Positions 34,102-41,965 of a stretch of 42,221 bases of DNA are shown here, one piece after another; within the stretch, counting starts at the first letter, position 1, and every line of letters starts with the position of its first letter. The position numbers and the translations under genes were made by a program. A model generated the notes under the pieces. The model saw only the letters and a list, made by a program, of their open reading frames with translations, was not told the origin of the DNA and did no database searches. This stretch comes from Limisphaerales bacterium (lineage in GTDB: Bacteria; Verrucomicrobiota; Verrucomicrobiia; Limisphaerales; BOG-1460): contig PLQC01000045.1 of assembly GCA_003159675.1 (NCBI GenBank), positions 1-42,221 on the forward strand, written 5' to 3'.

Positions 34102-35559
34102 TCAAAAATCGTGGTTGCTCAAGCTGTCGTCGCCTGCCCAGCCCCACGGCCGTGGCCCGTCCGCATCGTCACTGTTGCCCGTGATTAGGTCCGACGCCCG
34201 TTGGATTCCGCGAGGCGGTGCGCAGAGCAGCGCATGTGCGCCCGACAGGCCATCGACTTCATCGTCATGCTTTCCGGTCGGGAAGTTCTCCAGGATGCGC
34301 AAGAACTCGTCGTTCCACAGCCCCCTCACCAGCTTGACGTTGCCGGCCTCGACCTGCGCGCTGATTGGTTTGGCCCTGACTTCCTTGCTGCCCGTGACGG
34401 GCGCAAATCGCACGTTGTAACCGTCCAAGAATCGCGCTGTCGATTGTGCTTCTGCGACGCCAGCCGAGGCCGGGTCTTGCGCGTAGCCGATCAAAGTTGA
34501 GACGCCATCCCTTTGGGCGCAATTGAGCATCTCCAGTTCGACCTGGTGCGGCGACGCCCACAGCTTCACACAGTCCTCGACGACATAAACGCCCTGCCGG
34601 GTCTTGCTCACCAGCACGCCCACCGTGGCGTCCGGGTCCGTTCCAGGCCGCCGCTCGGACGCTGCGCGGTCCCAGTAGCGGACCCGCTCGGCCACGTCGC
34701 TCTCTGCCGGCGGCGCGTCCAGGGGTGTGCCGAACCACTCCCGCCGAAAATAGGTGCCGGCGGTCGCTCTGATATTCCAGTTTCCGTCCAGCAGCCGCGA
34801 CCGTTCGATAAGGGGCAGCGCCTTGAGGTTGGCGAGGTATGCCGCGTCTTTGGAGAGGAGGATCTGGTTGTCATGGATCGAAGCCGGGATGAACGTTGCG
34901 GACTTCGGCGCGCAATCCTCTCCGAACTTCTCCACAAGCTCCGCCTTGCTGTCACCCCACACCAGCGAGTCACCGTCCCGGATGAACCACCGCAAAACGC
35001 CAGAGCGTTCCTTGATCGCAAAGCCCGTATTCGGATCGATCCACCACGCAAGAAAACTGCGAAGCCACGAATCCGCGTCCGGGTTGCACGTCGCACGGAT
35101 TCGGCTCCGAGCCCCCGACGTGCTCCGGTTTCGGCTGACCATGAACCAGAATTGAACCTCCGCGAACTCCTGCACTTCATCAAAGGCAAGCAGGGCAATC
35201 TGTGACCCCTGCCACCCGTAACGGTCTTGCTCAAGTTCCATGCCCGCGAGTTTCAGCGAAGCACCGGACAAAAATGTCCATTCCAGCAAAGACTGATTGA
35301 GTTTGCCACCGAGCGGCCCATAGACCTGCTCGCTCACGTCCAGGAGTCCGCCAGGCTGCCGAATCATGGGCGTCGTTCGACGGAAGATGACGGCACGGAA
35401 GCCCGAGTTGTCCACGTCATAGAGCGGCTCCAACAGCAGGGCGTATGTCTTTCCCGCACCCGCCGAGCCACCGTAAAAGGTCAGGTCCGCTTCGCTCCGC
35501 AAAAAATCCTCCTGCGGACCTGCCTGCGGCCGAAGTTCAAGTCGGGTGGTGTCGTCCAT
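34102..35559 (-). CDS. phage terminase large subunit
   Basis: A 485-residue DNA-packaging motor protein with ATPase and nuclease domains. The ATPase shows Walker A GGSAGAGKT (30-38), FRRTTPMIRQPGG and Walker B LLAFDEVQEF (near 123-132), with the coupling segment RATCNPDADSW. The C-terminal RNase H-like nuclease shows VRYWDRAASE, a middle acidic region and HDDEVDGLSGAHALL. Length and order match complete TerL proteins. It is the last gene of the coupled operon, starting 4 nt after the preceding stop. No portal gene follows; the next sequence is the RadC remnant. Packaging would therefore need capsids from another phage. Confidence 0.95.
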   Translation of the reverse strand: MDDTTRLELRPQAGPQEDFLRSEADLTFYGGSAGAGKTYALLLEPLYDVDNSGFRAVIFRRTTPMIRQPGGLLDVSEQVYGPLGGKLNQSLLEWTFLSGASLKLAGMELEQDRYGWQGSQIALLAFDEVQEFAEVQFWFMVSRNRSTSGARSRIRATCNPDADSWLRSFLAWWIDPNTGFAIKERSGVLRWFIRDGDSLVWGDSKAELVEKFGEDCAPKSATFIPASIHDNQILLSKDAAYLANLKALPLIERSRLLDGNWNIRATAGTYFRREWFGTPLDAPPAESDVAERVRYWDRAASERRPGTDPDATVGVLVSKTRQGVYVVEDCVKLWASPHQVELEMLNCAQRDGVSTLIGYAQDPASAGVAEAQSTARFLDGYNVRFAPVTGSKEVRAKPISAQVEAGNVKLVRGLWNDEFLRILENFPTGKHDDEVDGLSGAHALLCAPPRGIQRASDLITGNSDDADGPRPWGWAGDDSLSNHDF

Positions 35560-35562
35560 GGT

Positions 35563-35784
35563 TCAATCCGTTCTCTTTCCTTCAAGTTCGGCGATGTGCT
35601 CGGCAGCGGCTTTGCACCTCCAGTCGCCCCCGTCGCCGATCAAGGACAAGTTTATCCGAAGCCGGCGCAACGATTCTTTCGGCGCATCATCCCACTCGCC
35701 GGCGAGCACCTGGACGCCCGTCCAGCGCCATCTGTTCAGCGCAGGAAATGACGGCGTGTAGTCGGGTTCATTGTTCCAGCTCAA
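35563..35784 (-). CDS. small hypothetical protein in the packaging operon
   Basis: A 73-residue protein from a TTG that overlaps the stop of the upstream HEAGH-motif gene (TTGA), which fits the four-base overlaps along this operon. It is Trp- and Arg-rich (WRWTGVQVLAGEWDDAPKES) and ends HIAELEGKRTD. The same frame can be extended to a TTG at 35835, but that would overlap the previous gene by 55 nt. No family is recognised. The position directly before terL suggests a packaging accessory role, which is a guess. Confidence 0.5.
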   Translation of the reverse strand: MSWNNEPDYTPSFPALNRWRWTGVQVLAGEWDDAPKESLRRLRINLSLIGDGGDWRCKAAAEHIAELEGKRTD

Positions 35785-36716
35785 GCCGCAGCCCTCCGGT
35801 GTTCCAACCAGTCGCGGTAAGAGTGAACGCAACAAAGAAAGTGCTCCGCAGTCTCGAATCGGGTCGAAAGGAAATCCGGTTCTCCGTGACGCGCACGACG
35901 GTGCTCCGCGAAGTCCAACAGGCGTTGCGCGTGCTCGTGATAAGCCCCCTGCCCCGAGGCTACGATGAATGACAGGAAAACCCCAATTTCTGCCGGAAAA
36001 CGCGGCAAGGACACCAGCCCGTCCATCTTCGCGGCCAGTTCCTCCGTGTTCGCCCGTTGCTGGGCCTCGATTGCAGCCTGCCGGGCCTGCCGGACAAACA
36101 ATTCAACGTCGATCCTATCCGCCTCACCGGAGCCACCACGCGATATAGACTGGAAAACCTGTTCGCGTGAGTCGGCAGCCAACAGCTTCGCCTCGATTCG
36201 CAACACGGCAGTGCGTTCGCTCAAGATGTCGAAAGCAGCCCGGCAACTTGATTCGAGCGGGTAGCCCATGATGCCTTCCAGATCGGCGCTGGACAGCTGC
36301 GCCTTGCCTTCGGGCGTCATCATTTCGGAGAACCACTGCGACAGCGACGTTGCCGACAAATGCACGGTGGGCAGCGTCCGCCGTTCACTCCGAACGGAAA
36401 GCAAATCTTCCGCGACTGTGCCGCCCCAACTGATGCCCGCGTTCTGGTGCGGCGTGCCAAGCCTGTGCGTGCATACTCCATCGGCTCTGCCGGCCACGAA
36501 ACAATCCGCCTCCAGTCCGAACGCCTCGGCAACCGTCTCGTGTCCCGCTTCGTGGACGGCCACCCGTTCAAGCTGGCGCTCGGCTTCGGGTCCAAGGCTC
36601 AAGGTTCGGCTCTTGCTCATGGTTTCAAAATTGAACTCCCCGCCGGACAAGGACCGCCCCGTGGGCGGCTGCGGCGCGCAACCACGGGCCGAGTTCGGCA
36701 GGGAGCAATTGATCAC
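35781..36716 (-). CDS. HEAGH-motif (peptidase M41-like) protein
   Basis: A 311-residue protein with HEAGH at residues 55-59 (VAVHEAGHETVAEAFGLEAD), the zinc-protease motif in the form found in FtsH-like M41 peptidases, but without any AAA ATPase domain. A GGTVAEDLL stretch about 40 residues later resembles the helix after the active site in M41-like proteins. The remaining two thirds is helical and unrecognised. The GTG start at 36716 overlaps the preceding stop (GTGA); an ATG at 36620 is the alternative and would still include the motif. Embedded between the terminase subunit genes, it could process a packaging or capsid protein. Function is inferred, not shown. Confidence 0.6.
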   Translation of the reverse strand: MINCSLPNSARGCAPQPPTGRSLSGGEFNFETMSKSRTLSLGPEAERQLERVAVHEAGHETVAEAFGLEADCFVAGRADGVCTHRLGTPHQNAGISWGGTVAEDLLSVRSERRTLPTVHLSATSLSQWFSEMMTPEGKAQLSSADLEGIMGYPLESSCRAAFDILSERTAVLRIEAKLLAADSREQVFQSISRGGSGEADRIDVELFVRQARQAAIEAQQRANTEELAAKMDGLVSLPRFPAEIGVFLSFIVASGQGAYHEHAQRLLDFAEHRRARHGEPDFLSTRFETAEHFLCCVHSYRDWLEHRRAAA

Positions 36717-36907
36717 GTCGCCGCCGCCGACTCGGCCTGTGCGGCTTCGATGTGTTTGATGACTGAGAGCACGCGATGCAACCGGCTGGCGTCGGCGCGC
36801 TTTGCGGTGCCGGCCCCGATCAATCCCTCCAGCCGCTTCCGCTCGGACTTCAATTCATCGAGCGTCAGCTCGTGCTCGTGCGCTTCAGAAACTTTTTGGG
36901 TTTGCAT
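36713..36907 (-). CDS. small helical hypothetical protein
   Basis: A 64-residue charged, helical protein (HELTLDELKSERKRLEGLIG, then RLHRVLSVIKHIEAAQAE), probably a short coiled coil. The ATG at 36907 is preferred over a TTG four codons upstream. Its stop overlaps the GTG start of the HEAGH-motif gene. No family is recognised. Confidence 0.5.
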   Translation of the reverse strand: MQTQKVSEAHEHELTLDELKSERKRLEGLIGAGTAKRADASRLHRVLSVIKHIEAAQAESAAAT

Positions 36908-36955
36908 AGGTTTATTCAACGGGTTGGATTGTTAGAGTGCTAATCGCGGCCTCGA

Positions 36956-37552
36956 TCATTCAAAAGCCACACCGGCGGAACGTTCCTCTTGCGTCAGTCG
37001 CCGCACGGTGCCAAGGCCGGCCACCAGCAAGACGCATTCCCTAATTTCCTCGGCGCTAAGAACCATGCCTACCCGGCGAGAAAGTATTTGCTCCAAGTCG
37101 CGCACAACCTGATTGCCGATGCTTCTGACGCTGTGCATCTGATTCGGCAAATCCACGACGGCAACCCGTCTAAGGCGTTCGGTCCAACCGAGCATAGCAA
37201 TCGACGATTCCTCAATGGACCTTTCCTGCGCAATTGCTTCGATTATGCCACGCGCCTTCCACAACTCAGACTGAAGCAACTTCACGCTATCGTGCAGAGG
37301 CATCGCCGCAGAAACCCACCGTTTCAATACCTCAAGGCGACCGGCCTTGAGCGCGTATGCGTCGAGCGCCGTATCGTCGCTCCCGGTCAAGGCGAGAAAG
37401 TCCGCGTATAGACTCAAGCCCAATTGCTCAAGCCGCTCGCCAGCGACCCGCATGGTTTGTTCAGCCACGGTCAGTGATTCGAGTCCGGCCCGAAGCTGGG
37501 TTGCGACGGCCTTTGCGTTTTCAATATCGGTTTCAGTTGCCTTGTATCTCAT
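36956..37552 (-). CDS. helical hypothetical protein of the packaging operon
   Basis: A 198-residue, mainly helical protein without signal peptide or membrane segment (ENAKAVATQLRAGLESLTVA, KLLQSELWKARGIIEAIAQE). Coiled-coil character is likely in the first 60 residues. Its ATG overlaps the stop of the terminase small-subunit gene by 4 nt. It matches no family that can be recognised by eye. Its place between terS and the HEAGH gene suggests a packaging or morphogenesis accessory. Confidence 0.6.
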   Translation of the reverse strand: MRYKATETDIENAKAVATQLRAGLESLTVAEQTMRVAGERLEQLGLSLYADFLALTGSDDTALDAYALKAGRLEVLKRWVSAAMPLHDSVKLLQSELWKARGIIEAIAQERSIEESSIAMLGWTERLRRVAVVDLPNQMHSVRSIGNQVVRDLEQILSRRVGMVLSAEEIRECVLLVAGLGTVRRLTQEERSAGVAFE

Positions 37553-38040
37553 GATTGTCCTTTCGTTTTTTCCGTGTTCTCGATCTCCTTCCTGCCGTCC
37601 CCGCCGACCTCGATTGCGCCGCTACCAGCTTTGGCCGGCAGATACACAACCACGCTTTGCATCGCCAGCGGCGCGCCGTCCGGCCCGCTCAATTCGATTC
37701 GGCTCCGGCTGAAGTACGGCGCCGTTTCCGGGCTGTGTTCCAGCATCCAGGTCGCGGCACGCAGCCGGATCGCCTCGTCCTGGGACTTCAGAGCGCGCTC
37801 GACCACCCGGAGCCGGGAATCCACGCCGCGGGCGATGGCGTGCCGTAGTGCCTCGGCAAATCGCGGATGTTTGGTCCGATAGTTCGACAAGGTCGCTGGA
37901 GAAATTGCAGCGGCCTCCGCTGCCAGCCTCATCGGCATCCCGCGCCGCACGCAGCTCAACACCCGCTTGACCGTCGATGGGGTGAACTTGGTGGGCCTTC
38001 CGGTCGTCGGGTTGGTCTTCGGTTCTGTGATCATGTTCAT
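37549..38040 (-). CDS. terminase small subunit-like DNA-binding protein
   Basis: A 163-residue protein with an N-terminal helix-turn-helix of the terminase small-subunit type: RPTKFTPSTVKRVLSCVRRG, PMRLAAEAAAISPATLSNYR, then HPRFAEALRHAIARG. A helical region with AIRLRAATWMLEHSPE follows, and the tail carries ELSGPDGAPL, a segment often seen in such proteins. It would recognise packaging-start DNA and recruit TerL. The ATG at 38040 overlaps the previous stop (ATGA); the longer open frame upstream is a shadow of the preceding gene. In ordinary phages terS and terL are adjacent, but here four small genes separate them. Confidence 0.75.
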   Translation of the reverse strand: MNMITEPKTNPTTGRPTKFTPSTVKRVLSCVRRGMPMRLAAEAAAISPATLSNYRTKHPRFAEALRHAIARGVDSRLRVVERALKSQDEAIRLRAATWMLEHSPETAPYFSRSRIELSGPDGAPLAMQSVVVYLPAKAGSGAIEVGGDGRKEIENTEKTKGQS

Positions 38041-38360
38041 GCGGACTGATTCTGGCGAGCCAACAGGATATTGAGCGCCCGTTTTGGCGAAGGGTGATCG
38101 ACGCCATGCAGGGAGCGTGCAATTTCCATCCGCAGCGCAAGCTGTGCGTTGTCGAACTCGCCGCGCAGGACCTGGCCGGCTGTTGCAATCGCCCGGGCTC
38201 GCAGCAATTCCACCAGCGCCGCCTTGTTCGCGATAAGATCGGCGCGCAACTCGGGCGTCATGCGGTTTCGTGGACACAGCGAAAGCGTGTTGCCGTTCAC
38301 CCACACCAAAACGCCGCGCTCCGCCACGGCTGCCAAAAGGTCTTCAAGTTTTGTGTTCAT
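38037..38360 (-). CDS. TubC-like N-terminal docking-domain protein
   Basis: A 107-residue protein whose first 55 residues look like the TubC N-terminal docking domain: LEDLLAAVAERGVLVWVNGN, then a basic stretch and MTPELRADLIANKAALVELL. That fold was described as a docking domain in hybrid polyketide/non-ribosomal peptide synthetases, and similar small domains occur beside primases in mobile elements. Both ends are coupled by 4-nt overlaps, to the primase gene and to terS. A protein-protein adaptor for the replication complex is inferred from family and place. Confidence 0.65.
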   Translation of the reverse strand: MNTKLEDLLAAVAERGVLVWVNGNTLSLCPRNRMTPELRADLIANKAALVELLRARAIATAGQVLRGEFDNAQLALRMEIARSLHGVDHPSPKRALNILLARQNQSA

Positions 38361-39577
38361 TTTAGCTCCTCAATTTCAGCCACACCCTCATCCATCGGCG
38401 GCAGGTAGCGGTAGCGCGTAGCCCGCTTGGTGGCTGGGCCACCTTTCTCGACAATCCTGAGGACCTTACGGCGCACCAGTCCTCTCATCCAGAACGCCGC
38501 CGTGTTGTGCGTCTCGTGCCGGAGCAAGGTTTGGGCGGTGCGGACGGACAAGTAGAACGGCGCTTCGCCGGCTATACGTTGCAGAACCTGGCACAAGGCA
38601 ACCACCAGCCGGAGTTCGGGATTCTCAAACCGCATCGCGGCGGACGGTAGCGGACGCGATTTCACCTCCGCCCAAGCCCGTGTCACCGCGCCGTCACCTA
38701 GCGCAAATTTTGCAGAATCAACCGCAGATAAAAACTCGAACAGATAGTCATCGAAACCCTTTCCGTCGCGGTAAAACTGGTTGGACGCGTCGTGCCATCT
38801 CGCGAACACACTTTCTACCTCACGATCCGACAGCTTGCGCCCAAGTTCTTGTTCGATGGACTTGCAGGCCCGGGCCAACTGGAAAAGCATTTTGTGGTTC
38901 CGGTGCTCGTCGCTCGGAGTTGACACGATGACTGCCCTCTCGACCATTGCTTCGAGCGACATCCCCGGCACTAAACAGAGGGAACAGAGGGAAACAGAGG
39001 AAACAGAGTCAACAGAAGCGGTAAGGCGATTTTGGGAAAAATCGCCCCTGCTCGCTGTTATGTCTCGCATTGAGGAACGCAGCGGATTTGACATCCATGC
39101 GTAGAAACCGCCCAAGGGATGCTGCGAAGGCGGAAGCAGCGTGTAAACTCGATCGGCGCGAAGTTCCCCGTCCTCGAAGGTTTCGTTCTTCGTCGATTCC
39201 GCGGCTTTGAAGTACACATGGAATCCACGATGCGTCCGAGCGGTCGGCAGCGCCGCAGCCAGTTCGGGATGCGCGGCCTTCCACTGCTCGAAGCCAGCCA
39301 CAGTGTCGAAGTCGCGGCAGCACAACCCGCCCGACGGCGCGCCAAGCATCACGGCGACCCCGGTAACGCCAGGACGCGCGAACCAGCGTTGCAACTCAGC
39401 ATCGGTCGCGGGGCGCTTCTTCGACTGCGCCAGCGAGAATCCCTTGGGCGGAATCTTGCCGCATACCGGGAAGACAGACAGACCCATCCGGGTGTAAAGC
39501 CGGGCCGCGTCCAACAACGCCTTGCCGACCTCAAGGGAGGCTGGGCTGCACCGAGTTTCGAGCACCTCGGCACTCAC
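38357..39577 (-). CDS. bifunctional DNA primase/polymerase (Prim-Pol)
   Basis: A 406-residue replication protein. The Prim-Pol archaeo-eukaryotic primase-like domain occupies the N-terminal half: LLDAARLYTRMGLSVFPVCG, VAVMLGAPSGGLCCRDFDTV with the metal-binding D89/D91, and RTHRGFHVYFK with H120. The C-terminal half is helical with a winged-helix-like end (RTAQTLLRHETHNTAAFWMR). No helicase is attached, so the element probably borrows one. Residues near 186-201 (Ser/Val/Cys-rich) are encoded by a 9-bp tandem repeat. Start and stop both overlap neighbouring genes by 4 nt. Confidence 0.88.
   Translation of the reverse strand: MSAEVLETRCSPASLEVGKALLDAARLYTRMGLSVFPVCGKIPPKGFSLAQSKKRPATDAELQRWFARPGVTGVAVMLGAPSGGLCCRDFDTVAGFEQWKAAHPELAAALPTARTHRGFHVYFKAAESTKNETFEDGELRADRVYTLLPPSQHPLGGFYAWMSNPLRSSMRDITASRGDFSQNRLTASVDSVSSVSLCSLCLVPGMSLEAMVERAVIVSTPSDEHRNHKMLFQLARACKSIEQELGRKLSDREVESVFARWHDASNQFYRDGKGFDDYLFEFLSAVDSAKFALGDGAVTRAWAEVKSRPLPSAAMRFENPELRLVVALCQVLQRIAGEAPFYLSVRTAQTLLRHETHNTAAFWMRGLVRRKVLRIVEKGGPATKRATRYRYLPPMDEGVAEIEELK
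38974..39019. repeat. short tandem repeat inside the primase gene
   Basis: Five copies of an AACAGAGGG-like 9-mer (38974-38982, 38983-38992, 38993-39001, 39002-39010, 39011-39019). The second copy has 10 bases. It lies in coding sequence between the Prim-Pol domain and the C-terminal region. Confidence 0.75.
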
Positions 39578-39816
39578 GCCTCGCCTCCGCGCTGCATCCG
39601 CAAGAATGCGTCACGGACGGAAGGCCAAAAATATCTTATACTTCTGCCAGGAGTCACGACCCACGGAATTTTGCCAAGCTTACGCCAGTTATCTAAGGTC
39701 CCCTTGCAGACCTGGATTCGTCGGGCCACTTCGTAGCCGTCGATGAACTCGTCCGGGTTTGTTTGATGACCGGCCCCGGAGTCAGTAGCCGGTAATTGGA
39801 GAAGTTTTCGCTTCAT
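39574..39816 (-). CDS. excisionase-like helix-turn-helix protein
   Basis: An 80-residue protein with a MerR/HTH_17-type winged helix (IDGYEVARRIQVCKGTLDNW, RKLGKIPWVVTPGRSIRYFW). Such proteins act as excisionases or small regulators in integrated elements. It is the first gene of the primase-terminase operon and overlaps the primase start by 4 nt (ATGA). Placed between integrase and replication genes, it could control both the excision reaction and the operon promoter just upstream. A conserved stop at 39574 and a clear ATG at 39816 bound it. Confidence 0.8.
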   Translation of the reverse strand: MKRKLLQLPATDSGAGHQTNPDEFIDGYEVARRIQVCKGTLDNWRKLGKIPWVVTPGRSIRYFWPSVRDAFLRMQRGGEA

Positions 39817-39819
39817 GCG

Positions 39820-39839
39820 CCTAGTTTTACCCAGCTAGG
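39820..39839. promoter_or_regulatory. possible operator upstream of the excisionase-like gene
   Basis: The short inverted repeat CCTAG/CTAGG with a 10-nt spacer ends 4 nt before the start codon. It is a candidate binding site for the excisionase-like protein or another regulator, but is too short to be certain. Confidence 0.25.
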
Positions 39840-39884
39840 ACGTGGCGTAAAAGCGGTAAGGCTGGAGAATAAGACAGGCGATTC

Positions 39885-39905
39885 CGGGGGTGTTATTTTC
39901 CCCCG
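39885..39905 (-). terminator. hairpin after the integrase operon
   Basis: A perfect 6-bp stem, CGGGGG/CCCCCG, with an AT-rich 9-nt loop, 7 nt past the stop of the gene following the integrase (minus strand). The T-run is poor, so termination strength is uncertain. Confidence 0.4.
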
Positions 39906-39912
39906 AGCTGCG

Positions 39913-40584
39913 TCAGCACCGGATACCCTCGATCAGAGAGCAGTAGAGCTTCCTCCGGTCCCCTGGTTTGAATCTCCTGTTCTCCAAGTCCTCGATCTTG
40001 GAAAGCCAGTTTTCCCAGTGGGCGCGCACTCCTCGTCGGCGCGATGCGTGCTTTTTGACAATGGCGGCGATTCGCTCCAGCACCGCCTTGGCTTTCTCCT
40101 TCGATTCAAAGCAGGTGTCAACCTCCAGGATGAGCCGACCCTTGGAGGCGTGAAACTCTACTTGAGCCGCTTCAGTACGGTCAATCACTCGCTCAGTCAT
40201 GTCTTGCCCTTTGCCGGGGTAAGTCAGCCTGACACTCTTCTGGAACCTCGCCCGTTCTCCCATCGACAGTCCAGTCCAGGGCCGCAAGCAAAAGGGGTAC
40301 ATCCCACACAGGACGCACATCAGACCGTAGTTTTCCCTCTCCTCATTGACAATAAGCCCCTTCAGCAGCATCTCAATCCTGTCGGGCATAGCCAGTGCGA
40401 CTCGCTGAAGCTGCCCGATCACGGGGTGCCTCCTGAGCACCTCGAAGAGGGCGGCGTCGTGCGTCGCGTCCTCGCGGGACTTTTTCCACCAGTGCGCCGG
40501 GTCGAAGTGGACCGGCCCCTCGGGGCTGTTGAACGGCGGGCACTGGTACCACAACAGGAACGATTTTGCGGGATGAGTCTTCAT
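39913..40584 (-). CDS. unknown protein coupled to the integrase
   Basis: A 223-residue cytosolic protein with no recognised family. The start chosen (MKTHPAKSFLLWYQCPPFNS) overlaps the integrase stop by 4 nt (ATGA); the frame extends 24 codons upstream only as a shadow. It contains a Cys-rich stretch (LMCVLCGMYPFCLRPW) and a C-terminal basic, Arg-rich region (KKHASRRRGVRAHWENWLSK). Coupling to the integrase suggests a role in integration, excision or its control. Nothing in the sequence identifies a catalytic site. Confidence 0.65.
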   Translation of the reverse strand: MKTHPAKSFLLWYQCPPFNSPEGPVHFDPAHWWKKSREDATHDAALFEVLRRHPVIGQLQRVALAMPDRIEMLLKGLIVNEERENYGLMCVLCGMYPFCLRPWTGLSMGERARFQKSVRLTYPGKGQDMTERVIDRTEAAQVEFHASKGRLILEVDTCFESKEKAKAVLERIAAIVKKHASRRRGVRAHWENWLSKIEDLENRRFKPGDRRKLYCSLIEGIRC

Positions 40585-41882
40585 TGCGCTGCCCCCTTTC
40601 TGAACGGGATCACGTTTGCTGCCCCCGCGATACGTTTGGGTTTTGTGGCGAACCACGCGACCGCCTCTTTCTTTGTGGCCAATCCTTTGTAGTGCTGGTG
40701 GATCATCTGTGGGCTATTCCCAGCTTCGGCGGCGCACAGATTCTCGTCGCAGTGCATTGCCATGTGGAATGTGACGAAGCCGTGACGAAGCCCGTTGCGC
40801 CGCGCCGGTATCTTCAGGTCGGCCCGCAGCTTGGCGTAGGATTTTTCCAGCGCGCCCGCGCCCTCGGGCCACACTTGGCCGGAGGCGTTGCGGTAGGGCC
40901 GGAGCCACGCTGCCAGGACCGGACAGACGCTCACCAGCCTCCGCTTGCGTCCTTTGGCAATATGCTGGCCAATCTCAACCTTGCCTTTGACGCGCCACAC
41001 GTCCGCCCAGCCGAGCCGCAGAATCTCTTCGCGCCTCAGCCCGGCAAGACCGCCCAACGCGATAACCGGCCTCAAACTCTCGTCCGCGTTGTCGAGCATG
41101 GATTGCAGTTCCTTTGCGCGGTAAAAATCAATCTCGGCCACGTCGTTGTCCTCTGCCTTGAAGCCCGTCGCCTCAAAGAGTCGGTGAGTCGCCATGAGGT
41201 AGTCTTGCTGGCTGCACCAGCGAAGGAACATTTTGACCGTGACGCGCCGGTCGTTGCGGCTCTTGGCTGAAAGACCGCCGAACGCCCCGAAGTAGAGGTT
41301 GAGGTGCTCTTTGGCCAGGTCGCTCACGGCGTGCGCCGGGAATGCGGCGGCGAACTTCTCAAGCCACCTCTTCACGTGGGCTTCGTAAACCGGCGAGTGC
41401 TTCGGTCGCTTCCCGTCCTTCGACTCGGCGAGGTGCTTCCGGCCTTCGACAAACTCGGCCACGGCCTCCGCCAGGTCTTTGCGCTTCACGACGGCCACGG
41501 TGCGCACGTATTGCTCGACAGCCTCTCCGAGGGTCATGCCGCGCAGCTTGCGCGCCGCCTCGGCGAACTGTGCTGCCGCGGACCTGAGGTTCACCTGCTG
41601 TCCGTTGGCTTCGTAGAAGCCCCGGAGCACGTCCAACGCGGCCAGGGCGTCCCTGGCCTGCCCCTGCGACAGGAGGGCTTCCGCTTTGCTTTTGGCCAAG
41701 TCCGAAACCACCTTGTCGCCCTCGCGCTTCGCCGCAGAATAGGTGGGAAAGTCCTTGAACCAGCTCCGCGGCTTCCCGTCCACCCGGGCGCGCCAGTAGA
41801 GCCGGAAGCCGTCCGGGCGCTGGTAGATCGTGGCCAGGGCCTTGCCCCTGCCGTTGTGCCTCAGTCGCTTTGGGAACTTCAC
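40581..41882 (-). CDS. int: tyrosine recombinase / integrase
   Basis: A 433-residue site-specific integrase from the GTG start (MKFPKRLRHNGRGKALATIY). The N-terminal arm-binding domain contains LATIYQRPDGFRLYWRARVD, a core-binding SAM-like domain follows, and the catalytic domain starts near residue 260. Catalytic elements are GLRREEILRL (Arg I), NGLRHGFVTFH (box II, with Asn where the family usually has the first His) and MIHQHYKGLA with the nucleophilic Tyr. Members of this family insert at tRNA 3' ends. No ATG is available near the start, and the frame runs on through the tRNA gene to 42032, which cannot be coding. It is adjacent to the right attachment core. Confidence 0.9.
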   Translation of the reverse strand: MKFPKRLRHNGRGKALATIYQRPDGFRLYWRARVDGKPRSWFKDFPTYSAAKREGDKVVSDLAKSKAEALLSQGQARDALAALDVLRGFYEANGQQVNLRSAAAQFAEAARKLRGMTLGEAVEQYVRTVAVVKRKDLAEAVAEFVEGRKHLAESKDGKRPKHSPVYEAHVKRWLEKFAAAFPAHAVSDLAKEHLNLYFGAFGGLSAKSRNDRRVTVKMFLRWCSQQDYLMATHRLFEATGFKAEDNDVAEIDFYRAKELQSMLDNADESLRPVIALGGLAGLRREEILRLGWADVWRVKGKVEIGQHIAKGRKRRLVSVCPVLAAWLRPYRNASGQVWPEGAGALEKSYAKLRADLKIPARRNGLRHGFVTFHMAMHCDENLCAAEAGNSPQMIHQHYKGLATKKEAVAWFATKPKRIAGAANVIPFRKGAAQ

Positions 41883-41919
41883 GTTCTGCTCTTGCTCACC
41901 ACCAAGACCGTTCGCATTG

Positions 41920-41936
41920 TTTGGGGAATGTTTGGG
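41920..41936. promoter_or_regulatory. candidate integrase arm-type site, right end
   Basis: TTTGGGGAATGTTTGGG lies 29 bp inside the right attachment core. Its first 16 bases are identical, and in the same orientation, to 29039-29054 at the left end. Confidence 0.6.
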
Positions 41937-41965
41937 AGAGTTCGCCAAACCCCCGTTTTCATTGG

